Below, piece after piece: positions 35,790 to 46,875 of a DNA stretch of 64,000 nucleotides. How positions within the stretch are numbered: the first letter of the stretch is position 1; each line of letters opens with the position of its first letter. Source of the stretch: Prorocentrum cordatum (taxonomy: Eukaryota > Sar > Dinophyceae > Prorocentrales > Prorocentraceae). Under the pieces are notes generated by a model, which worked only from the letters and a program-made list of their open reading frames with translations, had not been told where the DNA came from and made no database searches. Location: the NCBI GenBank assembly GCA_963575745.1, contig CAUYUJ010020169.1, positions 95,139 to 159,138 of the forward strand, written 5' to 3'. A program made the translations under genes and the position numbers.

Positions 35790-36302
35790 GCCCACGAGCG
35801 CCTGGCGCGGCCACCAGTGCGCGTCCGACAAGCCCGCGCGACCAGCGCCCTCATCCCTGGCGCAGTCGACGGCGACGCCCTTGCGCAGCGTCTGACCCTG
35901 CGACAGCGTGGAGGTCAGGTAGGACGCGCGCGTCAGAGTGAACCCTGAGCGGCGCACGACGTGCGGCCCCGAGCTCTGCCAGGTTAACTCCTGCTCGCTG
36001 GACCTGAACATGAGCAAGCTCCTCGCCCGTGCCTCGGCCTCGCCGTCGTCGTCAGCGCCTTCGGCACCCTGTAGCATCAGCTCGGCGACCCCGTGGTAGA
36101 TTGGGGACTCCTTGGAGCCGTGGACCTGCATCCAGATTCCCTGCAGCAGGTAGCGCGGGCGAAAGAGCTGGCCCGGCGCGCGCTCCTCGTAGTCCCGCTC
36201 GTCGTCTGGGCGAAACCCGAAAAACACGATGGTGGCCCGTTGCTCCTGCACGAGCCCCAACTTCTTCTTCGGCTCCTCCTGCACGGCCGTGAACCGAACC
36301 AA
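35790..36302 (-). CDS. Unrecognised coding segment, possibly exons of a host gene
   Basis: The minus frame reads FTAVQEEPKKKLGLVQEQR, TIVFFGFRPDDERDYEE, LFRPRYLLQGIWMQVHGS, then YHGVAELMLQ and SGFTLTRASYLTSTLSQG. Composition is balanced and protein-like, unlike neighbouring frames. There is no convincing start; an AG acceptor may precede GTTTGGTTCGG near 36305, so it may be an internal exon. No family was recognised. Repeat DNA lies on both sides, with no neighbour that suggests a function. Confidence 0.45.
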
Positions 36303-36407
36303 ACCTCCTGTGCCCCTGCGCCCGGTTCGGCCTCCGATCGGTTACAACCGGCGTCCTGGACGCAAGGGTTCCTCCTGCGCCCGATTCGGGCGCGGATGGA
36401 TTACATA

Positions 36408-37850
36408 CAACCCGCGCCCCGGAGGCCCCAAGAGGCCCCCAAGAGGCCCCCAAGAGGCCCCAAGAGGCCCGCAAGAGGCCCCAAGAGGCCCCGAAGAGGC
36501 CCCCAGAGGCCCCCAAGAAGCCCCAGAACTGACCCCAAGAGGCCCCCGAGAGCGCTCCGAAGAGACACCGATGAGCATCCTTGACCACTCTGACCCACAA
36601 CCCAGGCACGAAGGCGAGATGGGCCGAAAGCCATTCGATCCGCAGCGGCGTGCTAAATTATTTCGGTTTTGGTTTTGGTTCTTTTTCCAAACGAACTCCC
36701 CCTGGGGCTTCGGCTCGTCCCGCCGGCCACCCGAAAGGCCCGGAATTCTCCCAATGTTTCGCTCAAGATGGCCCAAGATGGTCTCCAAGAAAGATGGCCA
36801 CGTTGGCCCAAGATGGCCTCCAAGATGGTCCAAGATGGCCTCCAAGTCTGCCCAAGATGGTCCAAGACGGCCTCCCATACGGCCCAAGAGAGTCCAACAC
36901 ACACGGCCGCAGACGGCCCAAGAGGCCCCCCAGAGGCCTCCAAGACGGCCCAAGAGGCCTCCAAGAGGTCCTCCAGGAAGGCCCGAAGAGGCCAAAATCA
37001 TTGATTTCCCCTGGGCTTTTGAAGGATTTTCGCATTCGCTTCTTCTCGGCTTTCCGACGACCCAAGACGGCCCAAGAGGCCCCCAAGATCGCCCCCACAG
37101 CGCCCAAGAGGCCTCCAAGATGGCCTCAGGACTGCCCAAGAGGCCCCCAAGACGGCCCCAAGAGGGCACAAAGACTACCCAAGAGGCCTCCAAGACGCCC
37201 AAGATGGCCTCTAAGGCGGCCCTGGAGCACCCCAAGAGGACCCAAAGTCGGCCCAGAAAGACAACCCAAACGGATTCCGACGGCGTCAGACGGGCCAGGA
37301 GCCCACCAAGATGGCCGAAGTTGGCTCGAAGCTGGCCCAAGACGGCACAAGAGGCCTCCAAGAGGGCCTCCAGGAAGGCCAGAATAGGCCAAGATAGAAG
37401 GGAGGCAAGAATAGGCCAGAATAGGCCAGGAGGGCACTGATTTCCCGTGGGTGTTAGAAGGATGCTGACATTTGCTTCGTTTCGGCGTTCCGACGGCCCG
37501 ATACGGCCCAAGAGCCCTCAAAGATCGCCCCCACAGCGCCCAAGAGGCCTCCAAGATGGCCCCAGAACGGCCCAAGAGGCCCCCAAGACGGCCCCAAGAG
37601 GCCCCCAAGACAGCCCAGGAGGTTTTTAAGACGCCCCAGATGGCCTCCAAGACGGCCCTGGAGCATTCCAAGAGGACCCCAAGTCGGCTCAGAGAGGCCG
37701 AGCAAACGGCTTCTGACGGCGTCGGACGGGGCAGGGGCCCACCAAGACGGCCGAAGATGGCACCAGCATGGCCCAAGACAGCCCAAGAGGCCTCCAAGAG
37801 GCCTCCAAGACTTTCCAATGCTCAGTGGAATTTTTAAATTCCACGCGGCG
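36408..37850. repeat. CAAGAGGCCC/CAAGATGGCC repeat block with conserved internal segments
   Basis: About 1.4 kb of degenerate 10-12-bp repeats. Two non-repetitive islands (about 36976-37070 and 37372-37510; gaaggcc…tgatttccc…gaagga…ttccgacg) recur at 57018-57110 and 60760-60850, so this is a dispersed family, not a simple satellite. The block ends in GGAATTTTTAAATTCC (37827-37842); a nearly identical palindrome begins the 57-kb copy in inverted orientation (56979-56993). Confidence 0.75.
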
Positions 37851-37964
37851 TTCGGGGCTAATATTAATCACTGCCCTCGCGGCAAGGGCGCCTACGAGCA
37901 ATGGGGGTCGCGCGCACGAGCGGGGGACATATAATTAATGCCGCCATTCAAACAATGGCAAACA

Positions 37965-38105
37965 CAGATATTATTGTTGGATAATCTTACCACTTGTATA
38001 CGCATTATTGTTGTTGGATACCCAATATTATTGTTGGATACCCATGATTATTGTTGGATACTCAGTATTACTATATTGTTGTTGGATACCCATTATTACT
38101 GGACG
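37965..38105. repeat. ATTATTGTTGTTGGATACCC minisatellite
   Basis: Five or six AT-rich copies of ~20-27 bases. To the right (38110-38920), apart from TA/TG-rich DNA at 38385-38490, I see nothing definite. Confidence 0.8.
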
Positions 38106-38923
38106 CCCCCGCGCGCGCGCTGCGGCGCGCGCGCGGAGAACTCTGCCTTGCCCACAACTGATTAAAAGTCGCCAGGTTGGCCTGGGAACTGACATGAACT
38201 GGCGATGCTCAATGTCTTTGGGATATCGTCGTGGGAGGCCTCTCGCCCAGGGCGCGTTGGAGGCAATTGTGAAAGAATGTCAATCGAGAGCCGTCGGCGC
38301 CCACTCGCGGGGCACGTTGAAGCATAAACAAAGCATTCGAATGATTAAATCAATCGTTGGTTGCTATGATATGTGCGTCAATGTGTAAGAATGCATATAC
38401 ATGAATATGTATGCGCGTGTATACATGCAAGTGTGCATGTGGTTGCGCGTATATACAATACACACAGGTATATATATATATGATCATATGACCACCGCTG
38501 CACTAATTAACCCAGGGGAAGAGGAATAATATGCCTGCATGGGGGGCGATTCTTGGGAGTCAGGTCTGAAGCCTCTGGGAAACCCAAGCCTCTTGTTGTT
38601 TTTCCTCCTGCAGCGCCCCCCCCCCCCAGGTATTGGGTTTGTTGGGGACCTTCGGGGGGTCCTTATTATGGCGGGCCTCTCGGGGATTTCTGATGACCAT
38701 TTTCTTGTTCCCCCCTTGTGAGCCCCTCTTCTCGGATATATCTGCTTGGGATCCTCTTAAAGTCTTGGGCCGTCTTAGGCGCATCGCGGGCCGCGTGGAA
38801 GCACGCTCGGGCGGCCTTGGGCCTTGGGGCAGTTTTTGGGAGCCTTACCCTCCTCATCATTTGCCTCCTTCATTGTCCGCCCATCCACCTCCGCATCCTT
38901 TCCTCGCCCACCCCATCCATCCC

Positions 38924-38944
38924 CCGCAGCCGTTTTGGCTTCGA
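38924..38944 (+). other. Degenerate spliced-leader remnant
   Basis: CCGCAGCCGTTTTGGCT matches the first 17 bases of the SL (after its variable base) at 15 positions, both changes being transitions. It lies ~120 bases before the first ATG of the next gene, with no ATG between. Confidence 0.6.
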
Positions 38945-39062
38945 CCGCGCGCCTGCCGCGCGCGCGGCTGCATCGGCCTCCTCTACCTCCTTCTCATACT
39001 TTCCATCGGCCTTGGCTGCATCGGCCCAGGCTGCTGCTCACCCTCAGCCTCTCCAGGCAAGC

Positions 39063-39989
39063 ATGGCGGCTCCATCCTCTCCGGGCATGGTGGCGGCTCC
39101 ATCCTCTCCAGCGGGCATGGCGGCCCCGCGTTCGCCAGCCCTCAGCCCGCCCGAGATCTTGGACAAGATCTTCTCCAAGTTCAGAGACTACATGGTGGAG
39201 AAGGGGAGAGACGCCAGGGCGTGCAAGCGGTACCCCGCACTGGTCAGGCGGATGGTGGATGGCCTCATCGCCGAGGGCAAAACTTGGAAGCAGGCGATGA
39301 GTCAGGCGGTCACCAACGAGTTCAAGATGCAGGTCAAAGCCCGGATCTCTCAGAGCGACCACGTATCCGTGCCCGCTCTCAGCCAGTTCGAGCTCTTCGT
39401 CCACAAGGAGCGGCAGAAGTATGAGGATAGCCGCCTGTTGGTGCGCGGCAGGTCTCCTGCCTCGCCGCAGCAGCGGCAGCCGCCGCTGCAGCAGCAGCAG
39501 CAGCTGCAGCCGCAGCAGCCGGCCGCGGCAGCCGGCAGCAGCAGCCAGCCGCCGCAGCAGCAGCAGACAATGTGGTGGAGGGCCAGCTGGCAGGACACCC
39601 ACGCCCCGCCAGACCATCGGGGCCCACCCCCTCGCGTCTCTGCGCTCCGTCGGAAGCGGCCTCGCTTGGAGGGCCCTGCTCCTCGCGTGATCGTCCCGGA
39701 CGTCTTGCAGGTGAAGACCGCGACAACCGTCAATTTTCGGCTTAAGCTCAGTCCCGAGGAAGCGAAGACCACGTGGAGCAGCGCGTTCGAACGCACGCAG
39801 CATCTATGCGAAGGTTGCGGCAAGCAATGCCGCACTGGCAAAGAGGGCTACCTGTCGCCTAAGATCCCTGAGGGCATTGACTACACCACCCCCCAGTCCA
39901 CGTGGGAGACGTTCATGTGCATCAACTGCTGGGATACTTTCCGCGTGAATCCGCGGGCGTTTGCATCCAGCAGCTCCTCCTCTGCATGA
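39063..39989 (+). CDS. Unrecognised 308-aa protein with Gln-rich segment and paired CxxC
   Basis: Starts at the first ATG after the SL remnant (MAAPSSPGMVAAPSS). A helical N-terminal part follows (PPEILDKIFSKFRDYMVEKG, RYPALVRRMVDGLIAEGK), then a basic patch, then a Gln/Pro-rich tract (about residues 140-175). The C-terminus has two Cys pairs (LCEGCGKQC and FMCINCW, ~45 residues apart) that could bind zinc, ending in poly-Ser. No intron is apparent. The SL remnant suggests a retrogene. Nothing identifies a function. The upstream part of the open frame lies before the SL remnant and is excluded. Confidence 0.6.
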   Translation: MAAPSSPGMVAAPSSPAGMAAPRSPALSPPEILDKIFSKFRDYMVEKGRDARACKRYPALVRRMVDGLIAEGKTWKQAMSQAVTNEFKMQVKARISQSDHVSVPALSQFELFVHKERQKYEDSRLLVRGRSPASPQQRQPPLQQQQQLQPQQPAAAAGSSSQPPQQQQTMWWRASWQDTHAPPDHRGPPPRVSALRRKRPRLEGPAPRVIVPDVLQVKTATTVNFRLKLSPEEAKTTWSSAFERTQHLCEGCGKQCRTGKEGYLSPKIPEGIDYTTPQSTWETFMCINCWDTFRVNPRAFASSSSSSA

Positions 39990-39994
39990 TCGGC

Positions 39995-41373
39995 GCCGAG
40001 CCGGATCTGATGGCCACTATGGGGCTGCATCGGCCCGTGTAAGTATGGCCGCTGTGCTTTCCTCCCTCTCTCTCTCTCTCGTAATCTATATATTTCCATA
40101 TGTATTTATATATGTATATATGATTATTCGTGTTATTCACTCCATCCACCCTCTGCTCTTCTTCTCGCCCCTCCCAGCCTGCCTCCGAATGCAATGCGGC
40201 TGCGCGCCGACGACGGGCACATACAATGGGCATAGTAGTTGGCGCAGGCTGAACGTTGCAACATTTCAACTTCAGGGGTTTTAGATGGCCCTTGGCCGCT
40301 TGCATAGCAGCTGCTTGCTTCGTCATGCTTCCTCCCCCCTCCTCCAGGCAGCAGTCCCAGGCTTTCTGGCCTCTGGAGGCCCTCCTCGTTCGTCGTCGCC
40401 ACGGCCGGGCGCGGCTCGAGGAACTGGTGCGTCTGGGCCCTGGCGAGGGGCCCTGGGGCCCATCTCGAGCGGATTCGGACCCATTAAATTATGGACTCAG
40501 CAGAACAATGCCGAGGTAGCGGGTAGCAAGAAGAAGAGCGAGGTGCAAGGAGAAACGACGATGAGGATGAGGGGGGGGGGGGGAGGAGGAGGGAGGAGGA
40601 GGAGGAGGAGGAGGAGGAGGAGGGGGAGGATAACGACGAGGAGCAAACGCGAGGGGAAGGAGGATGAGAAGGAGGATGAGAAGAAGATGGAGGATGAGAG
40701 GAGCGATGAATGATGGGGAGGAGCAGCGAGGTGCGAGGGGCCAGGAGAAGCGAGAAGCGATGAGGAGCAGGGGGCGGGGCACTGAGCAGCGGGGACGAAG
40801 GATGGGGACGCGACGACGAACGATGGGATGAATGGCGCAGAAGCAGAAGAGGAAGGGAGTGAAAAGGATTGCGATGAAGAGAGGCGCGCCTCCTCCTCCA
40901 CCTCGTTGCCCACTTCAGCTGTTGACTTGGCCAGGGGCTGATACGGCCGTGAAGCCAAGCAATCGGGGCTGATCCGGCCTCGCGGGACCTGACTGGCTGC
41001 CTCGGCCAGCAATGCACTCGATCGCGTCGTCATCGACGTTGCTGCTAGCTTGCTCGCTCGCGCCCCCCTCGGGATGCACTTGCGGCAAGGACTCGCTGCC
41101 CGACGACAGGGGGAAAACATCAGAGCGGTAGCAGTTTTGCGACTGTAGCAGCCGACGACGACGATGGCGGCGGCGGCGGCAGCGAAGAGCAGCAACAAGA
41201 GATTGATCGGGCAGGATCGCTGGGCGGAGGAGGGAGGAGGGGCCAGGATGGCGGTGGGGGAAGGGATGAGACACAGAAGAGGAATGCAATGAAGGATTTA
41301 CACATGTTTGTGTTTTTTTCTACCCAGCCGAAGCAGCTGAGCACTTACTTGCCCAGCCGAGGCAGCTGAGCTA
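39995..41373. other. Intergenic region with GGA microsatellite and GCCGAAGCAGC motif pair
   Basis: Contains a G run plus GGA repeat (about 40570-40625), GA-rich degenerate sequence to 40870, TA-rich DNA near 40085-40125, and two copies of agccga(a/g)gcagctgag (41324 and 41353). No gene seen. Confidence 0.5.
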
Positions 41374-44300
41374 TCACTGAAACCCCAAGCAAGAGCGCGC
41401 AGTGTCCACGGACGCAAGACTCTGGACCAATCCCCTGAATGCAAATGAATTCTTAAAGTCCTTATATGCGTCTTGGCTCAACTCACCAGGCAACACGAGC
41501 GCCAAAAGAGCGCTCTTCTTGGCGCCTGTGAACGCGGCCTTCAAGGCGGCCCAGCTACTATCCCCATCAAGTGTCCACTTGCAGTTGGGGACCCTGGAGA
41601 AAAGTAGCTTCAGGGATTCACCGCATGTGGTATTGCAGCGCGGCGACATGTATAATGTCTTCTTTAGGTGGCACACTTGCGAATACTTCAAAGCGGGGCC
41701 GCGCCCCGAAATCAGGAATCCAGGCGACACTTGGAAACCGCCTCTCATTGCGGAAGCAAGCGTGATAAATGGTTCAGTTGTTCCTGGCGTGGGGACAACG
41801 AACACATCAGCCTCGAAAGATCGGCCGATCCTCAGGGTGGCCTCCCTGAGCGCACGCTCCAGACCTGCCCTCCCCCGGCAACTGACATCCACAAAGGCAA
41901 TTTTACCCCTGATCGCTGACATCATCTCTGCGCGACTTGCACCGCGCATGAAGTCCACGTCGCGCGCTTGCCTGCGCTGGCGCGCTCTCAGGTCTGCGAG
42001 CTGTTTCGCTGCCTTCTGAGCTGCCTCAGCGCAAAGAGCCGGGCTCGATTCATGTTGGAGGAGGCTCTTCTCGGCAAGTGCTACCAAGGACTTGTCCCGC
42101 AACTTGGCGTTGAGAAATGCTAGCTCCTTCTCGTGGGTCTCCCCCCATGCAGCGCCTGCTCGGAAGCCGACTAGATCGTTCTGGATTGCCAGCGCCCTCT
42201 CCTCGCTCGGCGCGGACGCGGCTGCGCTCTGGGCGGCCTTCCGCCGTTTCGCGATGAAGCCTGCCTCCGTGAAATCACTGGGCGCCGCCACGCGCTTCAC
42301 GCCCTTGTCGATCCGAGGATGCAGTGGCGACGCCCTGGGCGGGCCGAGCGACGTGCGCCACACTCGCTGCGCCATCCTGATGCTCTCTAACTGGTCGGAT
42401 TCAGTGAAATCCATAGCCACTTTGATGAAGCCTTCCTCGTGATCCGCCGTGGAAGAGCCCATGCGGTCAGTAAATTTCAGCGCAGTCTGACTGAACTGTT
42501 GTTCCACTCCAGATGAGCTCAAACCATAAGCGATGAACGCGACAAGAGCTTGGTTCAGCACGTCGGACGGGTGGCTGGCCGCGAGATGGCGAGCGCCTGC
42601 TCTGCTCACCGCGGCGCGCCACGCATCCTTGTTGCTGGTGCTGAACATCTGGCGCGCGCGAGGATAGAGGTCGCACCACTGAGCCCTAAGCCTCAACGGA
42701 TCAAGATCCGCCCCCCCCGCCGGACGGGGCCCGCGGCGAGGAGCAGGGGGAACCGTCCGTTCTTGACCCAATGATTCCGATCCCAGATGGGCAAGCGCCA
42801 GGAACAGGGCCGCTCGCGCGGGGGGCGGCGGTGAGAGCGACAAAGTCTGATAATCAAGTGACTGTGCGATCCTTTGCAAATCCTGCTCGGGCTTGTTGGG
42901 GGGGCTCTTCAAATCGAACACGCGCCAGGCCTGGGGGGATACATAAATCTACTTCCCCTTCGCCGAGAAGCGCGGGGAAGGGTGGACGACGAACGAACGA
43001 ACGGCGGGGCACCCTCCTGTTCCAATGATCAAATCGGTCAACAGCGACAATGAATTCGGGGATTGGGGGGGGGCGAACTTCCACGAATCTTTGATCACAC
43101 AGCTGTCCTGGGCCAGTTCGAAAGTGGGGAACTCGGCCTTCAGAGCCGCTCGCGAAAGAACGATGTAGGAGCGCATCCTGGCGATGCAATTGTCAATGAT
43201 ATCTGCCTGGACACCGGCCTCGTCCCCGATATGATAACTGTCCCCATCAAGCTGCCAAACAATCGGAATCTTCAACAATTTCAGCATCATGCTCGTGTAG
43301 CCAAACGTTGACAAACATCTGCGTGAGCTGCCAAATAAAGCAGTGATAGACAAGCTGAACGCCAACACCTCGCGATTGAGAACGGCTGGATCGGCCGTCT
43401 CGTCATCTAAGATCCGAGTGAGTTGCATTGCTTGGTCACTTGCGTCGGCCATCATTGCCAACATCAAGCATCGTTCTGTGGTGACTGACTTGAGCCACGT
43501 CTTTGCCATCTTTGCCATATCGTCGTGCTGTCGACGAGAAATGTGCAGCGCCGTCCGGATGCACGCGTGCAGGAAGATGCAGGTGCGACCGAGAGGTTTT
43601 TGAAATGATTCAAATCGGTGGGCTGCTGCCCGTAGGTTCGTGATGTTCGAATTGATGGCCTTGCTACGGCATGTCCTGGTATAGTTCACGAAGATTCGTC
43701 GAATGTGCACGCTATTGTGAATCATGCGTGCTATGGAGCCTCGGCCACGAGCGAAGATCATAGTTGTCTCCTTGATGAACGGGTCAGCGGCCCACGGCCT
43801 GCTCACAACCCTCCTGGCTGAATGCGCTTTGTCTCTGATGACGAAGCGGAGCCCCGGGGTCAAGGCTTGGGCAGCGGCACTCAAGGCAGCCGATCGCATC
43901 ATCTCAGCGCTGAGAAGCTCATCGCTCGCAGAATCAACCGTGAGACACAACACCCGCGCTTTCAGATGTTCCAGAATCTCCTGCTTGAGAGCGGGGGTGC
44001 ACTTCGCTCCCTGCGGGGGTCCGTGCAGCTCAGTGCACGCTCTGACCATAATTTGCTCTGTAGCGTTGGTGATTGCCGCGGCTCCAGTCCCAAAGCCACG
44101 AGCTTGCCCCAATGTCCCTGAGAACTCAGACAGGTCGTGCCCGACGCATCTGAATCGGACGAGTAGCCGCCCCTTCCGTTCGTCACGGAAAAGGGAAATT
44201 GCTGCACTTGATTTGATGATGTTCATGTCGCGTTGCTTCAGGGCCTGCTGCAAGCACCACAATATTCTACGGTGCTTTCTGTTCTCGAGGCCGCACCCAT

Positions 44301-44736
44301 TGCCTACCAGCTTCACGACGTCCAGGAAGTCAGACTCGCTGGGGCATTGCAGAAACTCAGCCGATGCAGCCGAACTCTGCTGAGCCTGCATCTGCGAATG
44401 AGACGGAGCCAAACGCTGCTGAGCCTGCATCTGCGCATAAGCCGCAGCAGCAGCCCTGTGAGTTGGGTTCCGATCGTGCTTGGCGAAGTTGGCAGCCTGG
44501 AGCGCAGGCACAGACATAGCCTGAAAATTGCTGAACGGGCTGTTGATGCCTGCCCAATGGCAGCACGCGCAACCAACTCCTTTACCGTCCTTCCACTTGC
44601 TACTCAACCATGAACCAAGGCGAGGGCGGCCAGGATCCACCAGGAACCGCTTGGACCACTTAGGGTAGAGTCTCTTCCAAAGAGTCGCCGCGGCGAATCT
44701 GCTGTCGGATGACTTGCTGCTTTGCTTCGCCACCAT
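41374..44736 (-). pseudogene. hAT-like transposase frame split by one in-frame TAG
   Basis: One reading frame of 1120 codons is interrupted only by TAG at 42949-42951 (…SPRFSAKGK, stop, IYVSPQAWRVFDLK…). I use ATG 44736 (MVAKQSSKSSDSR), the first in-frame ATG after an SL remnant; a short upstream ORF lies between. The N-terminus has a BED-like finger (GVGCACCHWAG then NFAKHDRNPTHRAA: C-x2-C…H-x5-H). The middle has LTVDSASDELLSAEMM and FVIRDKAHSARRVVSRPW; the downstream part has GLSSSGVEQQFSQTALKFTDR, which resembles the hAT C-terminal dimerisation segment (S-x-x-E-x-x-FS). Family assignment is inference. The stop could be a nonsense mutation or readthrough. Confidence 0.55.
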
Positions 44737-44796
44737 AGCTACATCGGGGTGGCTGGCGGTAGCAATAATCGTTGTCGGCCGTGCAGACACATGAGA

Positions 44797-44817
44797 CTTG
44801 AGCAAAAATGGTTACGA
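44797..44817 (-). other. Degenerate spliced-leader remnant before the hAT-like gene
   Basis: The minus strand reads TCGTAACCATTTTTGCTCAAG in two parts (TCGTAACC, ATTTTTGCTCAAG), matching the 21 constant SL bases at 18 positions. It lies ~60 bases upstream of the chosen ATG. The spurious TTG start of the open frame falls inside it. Confidence 0.75.
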
Positions 44818-45099
44818 GAGATGGGATAAGGCGCGTGACAGTAAGAAATGGCATGGCCAGCAAGCTGGCCCATCAACAAACATGTACCATGGGTGGCGAG
44901 CCTACCCATCAACAAACCGCATCAGAGACGCCAAAACACAACAGGCCCCACTAGGGCCTTATTTATGTTAGCGGTCATTTTCCTTGGGGCCAGGTGCTGG
45001 AACTCCTTGACCTAAGAGCGACAGAAGGAAATGCAGCCGATGGGCCGGAACAGCCTGGGCCGATATCGCAAAACCACATGCGGTACAATCAAGTTGCAC

Positions 45100-46197
45100 T
45101 CACCACTCATAGTGCAAGGGAAATGGCACCTTCGTCTTCGTCAGCCCGGCGCTGTGGAGCCCCTCCGACAAAATGGCGCCCATGGTATGCACGCTGACTG
45201 CGTTGCCGACCATGCCGCCGATCTGGTGGTCCGACAGGTTGAGCTCAGCCTGTGGAATGTCCTTCTTGGCGAAACCCTGAAGCCGCATCATCTCATGCAG
45301 CGTCACCCGCCGCCCGCGGCTGGAGACCCACGGACCTCCGTTCTGGCCACGGGTTTTGGTGAGGGTCCTGGCGATGTTGATCCCGTGCGTGGCGAACCTC
45401 TCGGAGCAGTCGACGTCGACCATCACTGGGGTCACGCGCGGGTCCACCCCCGTTTTCTTCTTGCAGACTTTCTTGTAGGCGGCCTTGCACAGGTCCCGGC
45501 TGCGCTTGCTGCTGGGGAGCCGACCTGCCACGTCGGTCGCACGCTTGGGCTCCAGGATGGAAGTCGCTGGAGGCGTCGCCTGCTTCTGCGGCCACGTGAA
45601 CGGATGCATCTCGCTGTCCTGCCGCACGCCGACAACATAGACGCGCTCCCTCGACTGGGGAACTCCAAAGTCCTTGCTGTTCAGCTTCTTCACGTGAACG
45701 ACGTAGCCAAGCTTCTTCTGCGCTTCCTCGATGCCCTTGAGGATGCGGGCGAACTTTTTGGTCATGAGGGTCGGGGCGTTCTCGAAGATGGTCAGGCGGG
45801 GCCGTTTGTTCTTTATGAACTGCATGCTCTTCTTGATCAGGTCCCCCGTGCGGCGCTCGCCGCTGACGCCCTCCTGTTTGCCGCCAGCAGAGAAGTCTTG
45901 GCAAGGAGGGGTCCACACGTACACGTCGGCGTAAGTCTCCTCCGCGGCCGTACGCTCCAGTATGTTCGAGAACGCGTGCGCCGGCTGGTGGTTCTTCTTG
46001 ATGACTGACATGCACGCCGAATCAGACTCGCTCACGAACTCGAGGGAATGACTGATGCCCATGCGCTTCATGGCCACGGACGCCGTCTCGACGCCCGAGA
46101 AATCAGATCCCAACTTCAGGACCTTCGGGCGCCGCGGCTGCCTCGGCTGCCCGCCAGCAGTATTCTTCACCCCAGCATTGACTGTCGTCTTCCCCAT
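45100..46197 (-). CDS. DNA (cytosine-5) methyltransferase, complete, stand-alone
   Basis: 365 aa from MGKTTVNAGVKN. All key C5-methyltransferase motifs are present: SDFSGVETAS (motif I, residues 31-40, SAM binding), YVWTPPCQDFSAGG (motif IV, nucleophile Cys99), FENAPTL (motif VI, ENA in place of ENV), FGVPQSRERVYVVGVR (motif VIII), a target-recognition region of about 100 residues, TLHEMMRLQGF (motif IX) and GGMVGNAVSV (motif X). It adds a methyl group to cytosine in DNA using SAM. The length and lack of regulatory domains are like bacterial, phage or viral Dcm-type enzymes, not DNMT1/DNMT3. No restriction-enzyme partner is near. It appears intronless. An upstream open stretch to 46305 lacks a better ATG. 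Confidence 0.93.
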   Translation of the reverse strand: MGKTTVNAGVKNTAGGQPRQPRRPKVLKLGSDFSGVETASVAMKRMGISHSLEFVSESDSACMSVIKKNHQPAHAFSNILERTAAEETYADVYVWTPPCQDFSAGGKQEGVSGERRTGDLIKKSMQFIKNKRPRLTIFENAPTLMTKKFARILKGIEEAQKKLGYVVHVKKLNSKDFGVPQSRERVYVVGVRQDSEMHPFTWPQKQATPPATSILEPKRATDVAGRLPSSKRSRDLCKAAYKKVCKKKTGVDPRVTPVMVDVDCSERFATHGINIARTLTKTRGQNGGPWVSSRGRRVTLHEMMRLQGFAKKDIPQAELNLSDHQIGGMVGNAVSVHTMGAILSEGLHSAGLTKTKVPFPLHYEW

Positions 46198-46875
46198 GTC
46201 GGCGACGCGGGGAATCGCGCGGGGGGAACAGGCGGGCAGGAAGAGAAGACACGATTGTGCATGTAGTATTACTGGTTCTGGCCGAAACAGCTGCAGATGA
46301 ATCAAACCTTAGTTCGTCGCCCTCTGCTGGGGGGGGTCACTTTAAAGTGCTCCGGAACAACGTTTCCAGAGCACATTGGAATGACATGTCTGTAGTAAGT
46401 AAGAACGCATCTGCTTCCTCTTCGGCGTCGCAAGCGCCGTCGGGACCGCCAGTCAGACCACCAGAGCCCCTTGTAAAACGAAAGCCCCTGAGGAACGAGC
46501 CACGCGGCTCGCTGTGCAATTTGTCAACTCCACTGAGGGGGAACCAACGCGGTAGATTTCGGAACGCCGTAACTTATGATCCCCCCGCCGTCGCCCCCCA
46601 ACAACGCGGCCCCCACGCGAACTGCAGGCATGACACGGCAGATGGCGGAACGCCAATCCATCCTATATGTCTTGGATGAGCCCTCTGATGCGGCCCCGCT
46701 GCGGGGCCCGATAACCACATCAGAAGTCCAGAACACGCGGCCTCCTTGCTGGGGGCCTTGCGAATGCATTCGGCCCCTCCTCCCCCCAGCCCACCTGCCA
46801 AGCACCCAGTGATGATGAAGGCCCCCCTCCCACTACCAACGCCGCGCCCGAACGCATCCGCTGGCACCCCGCCAC
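46198..46875. other. Intergenic region, no gene seen
   Basis: GC-rich DNA with one GGCCGAAACAGC motif at 46272. Small ORFs are not protein-like. Confidence 0.4.

Noticed and set aside
45100-46197. Restriction-modification system
   Set aside because: No endonuclease, specificity subunit or bacterial operon signal is near; the surroundings are eukaryotic repeats.
46290-46335. SL remnant upstream of the methyltransferase gene (GGTTTGATTCA)
   Set aside because: Only 7 of 9 bases match the SL, and the 5' half does not align.
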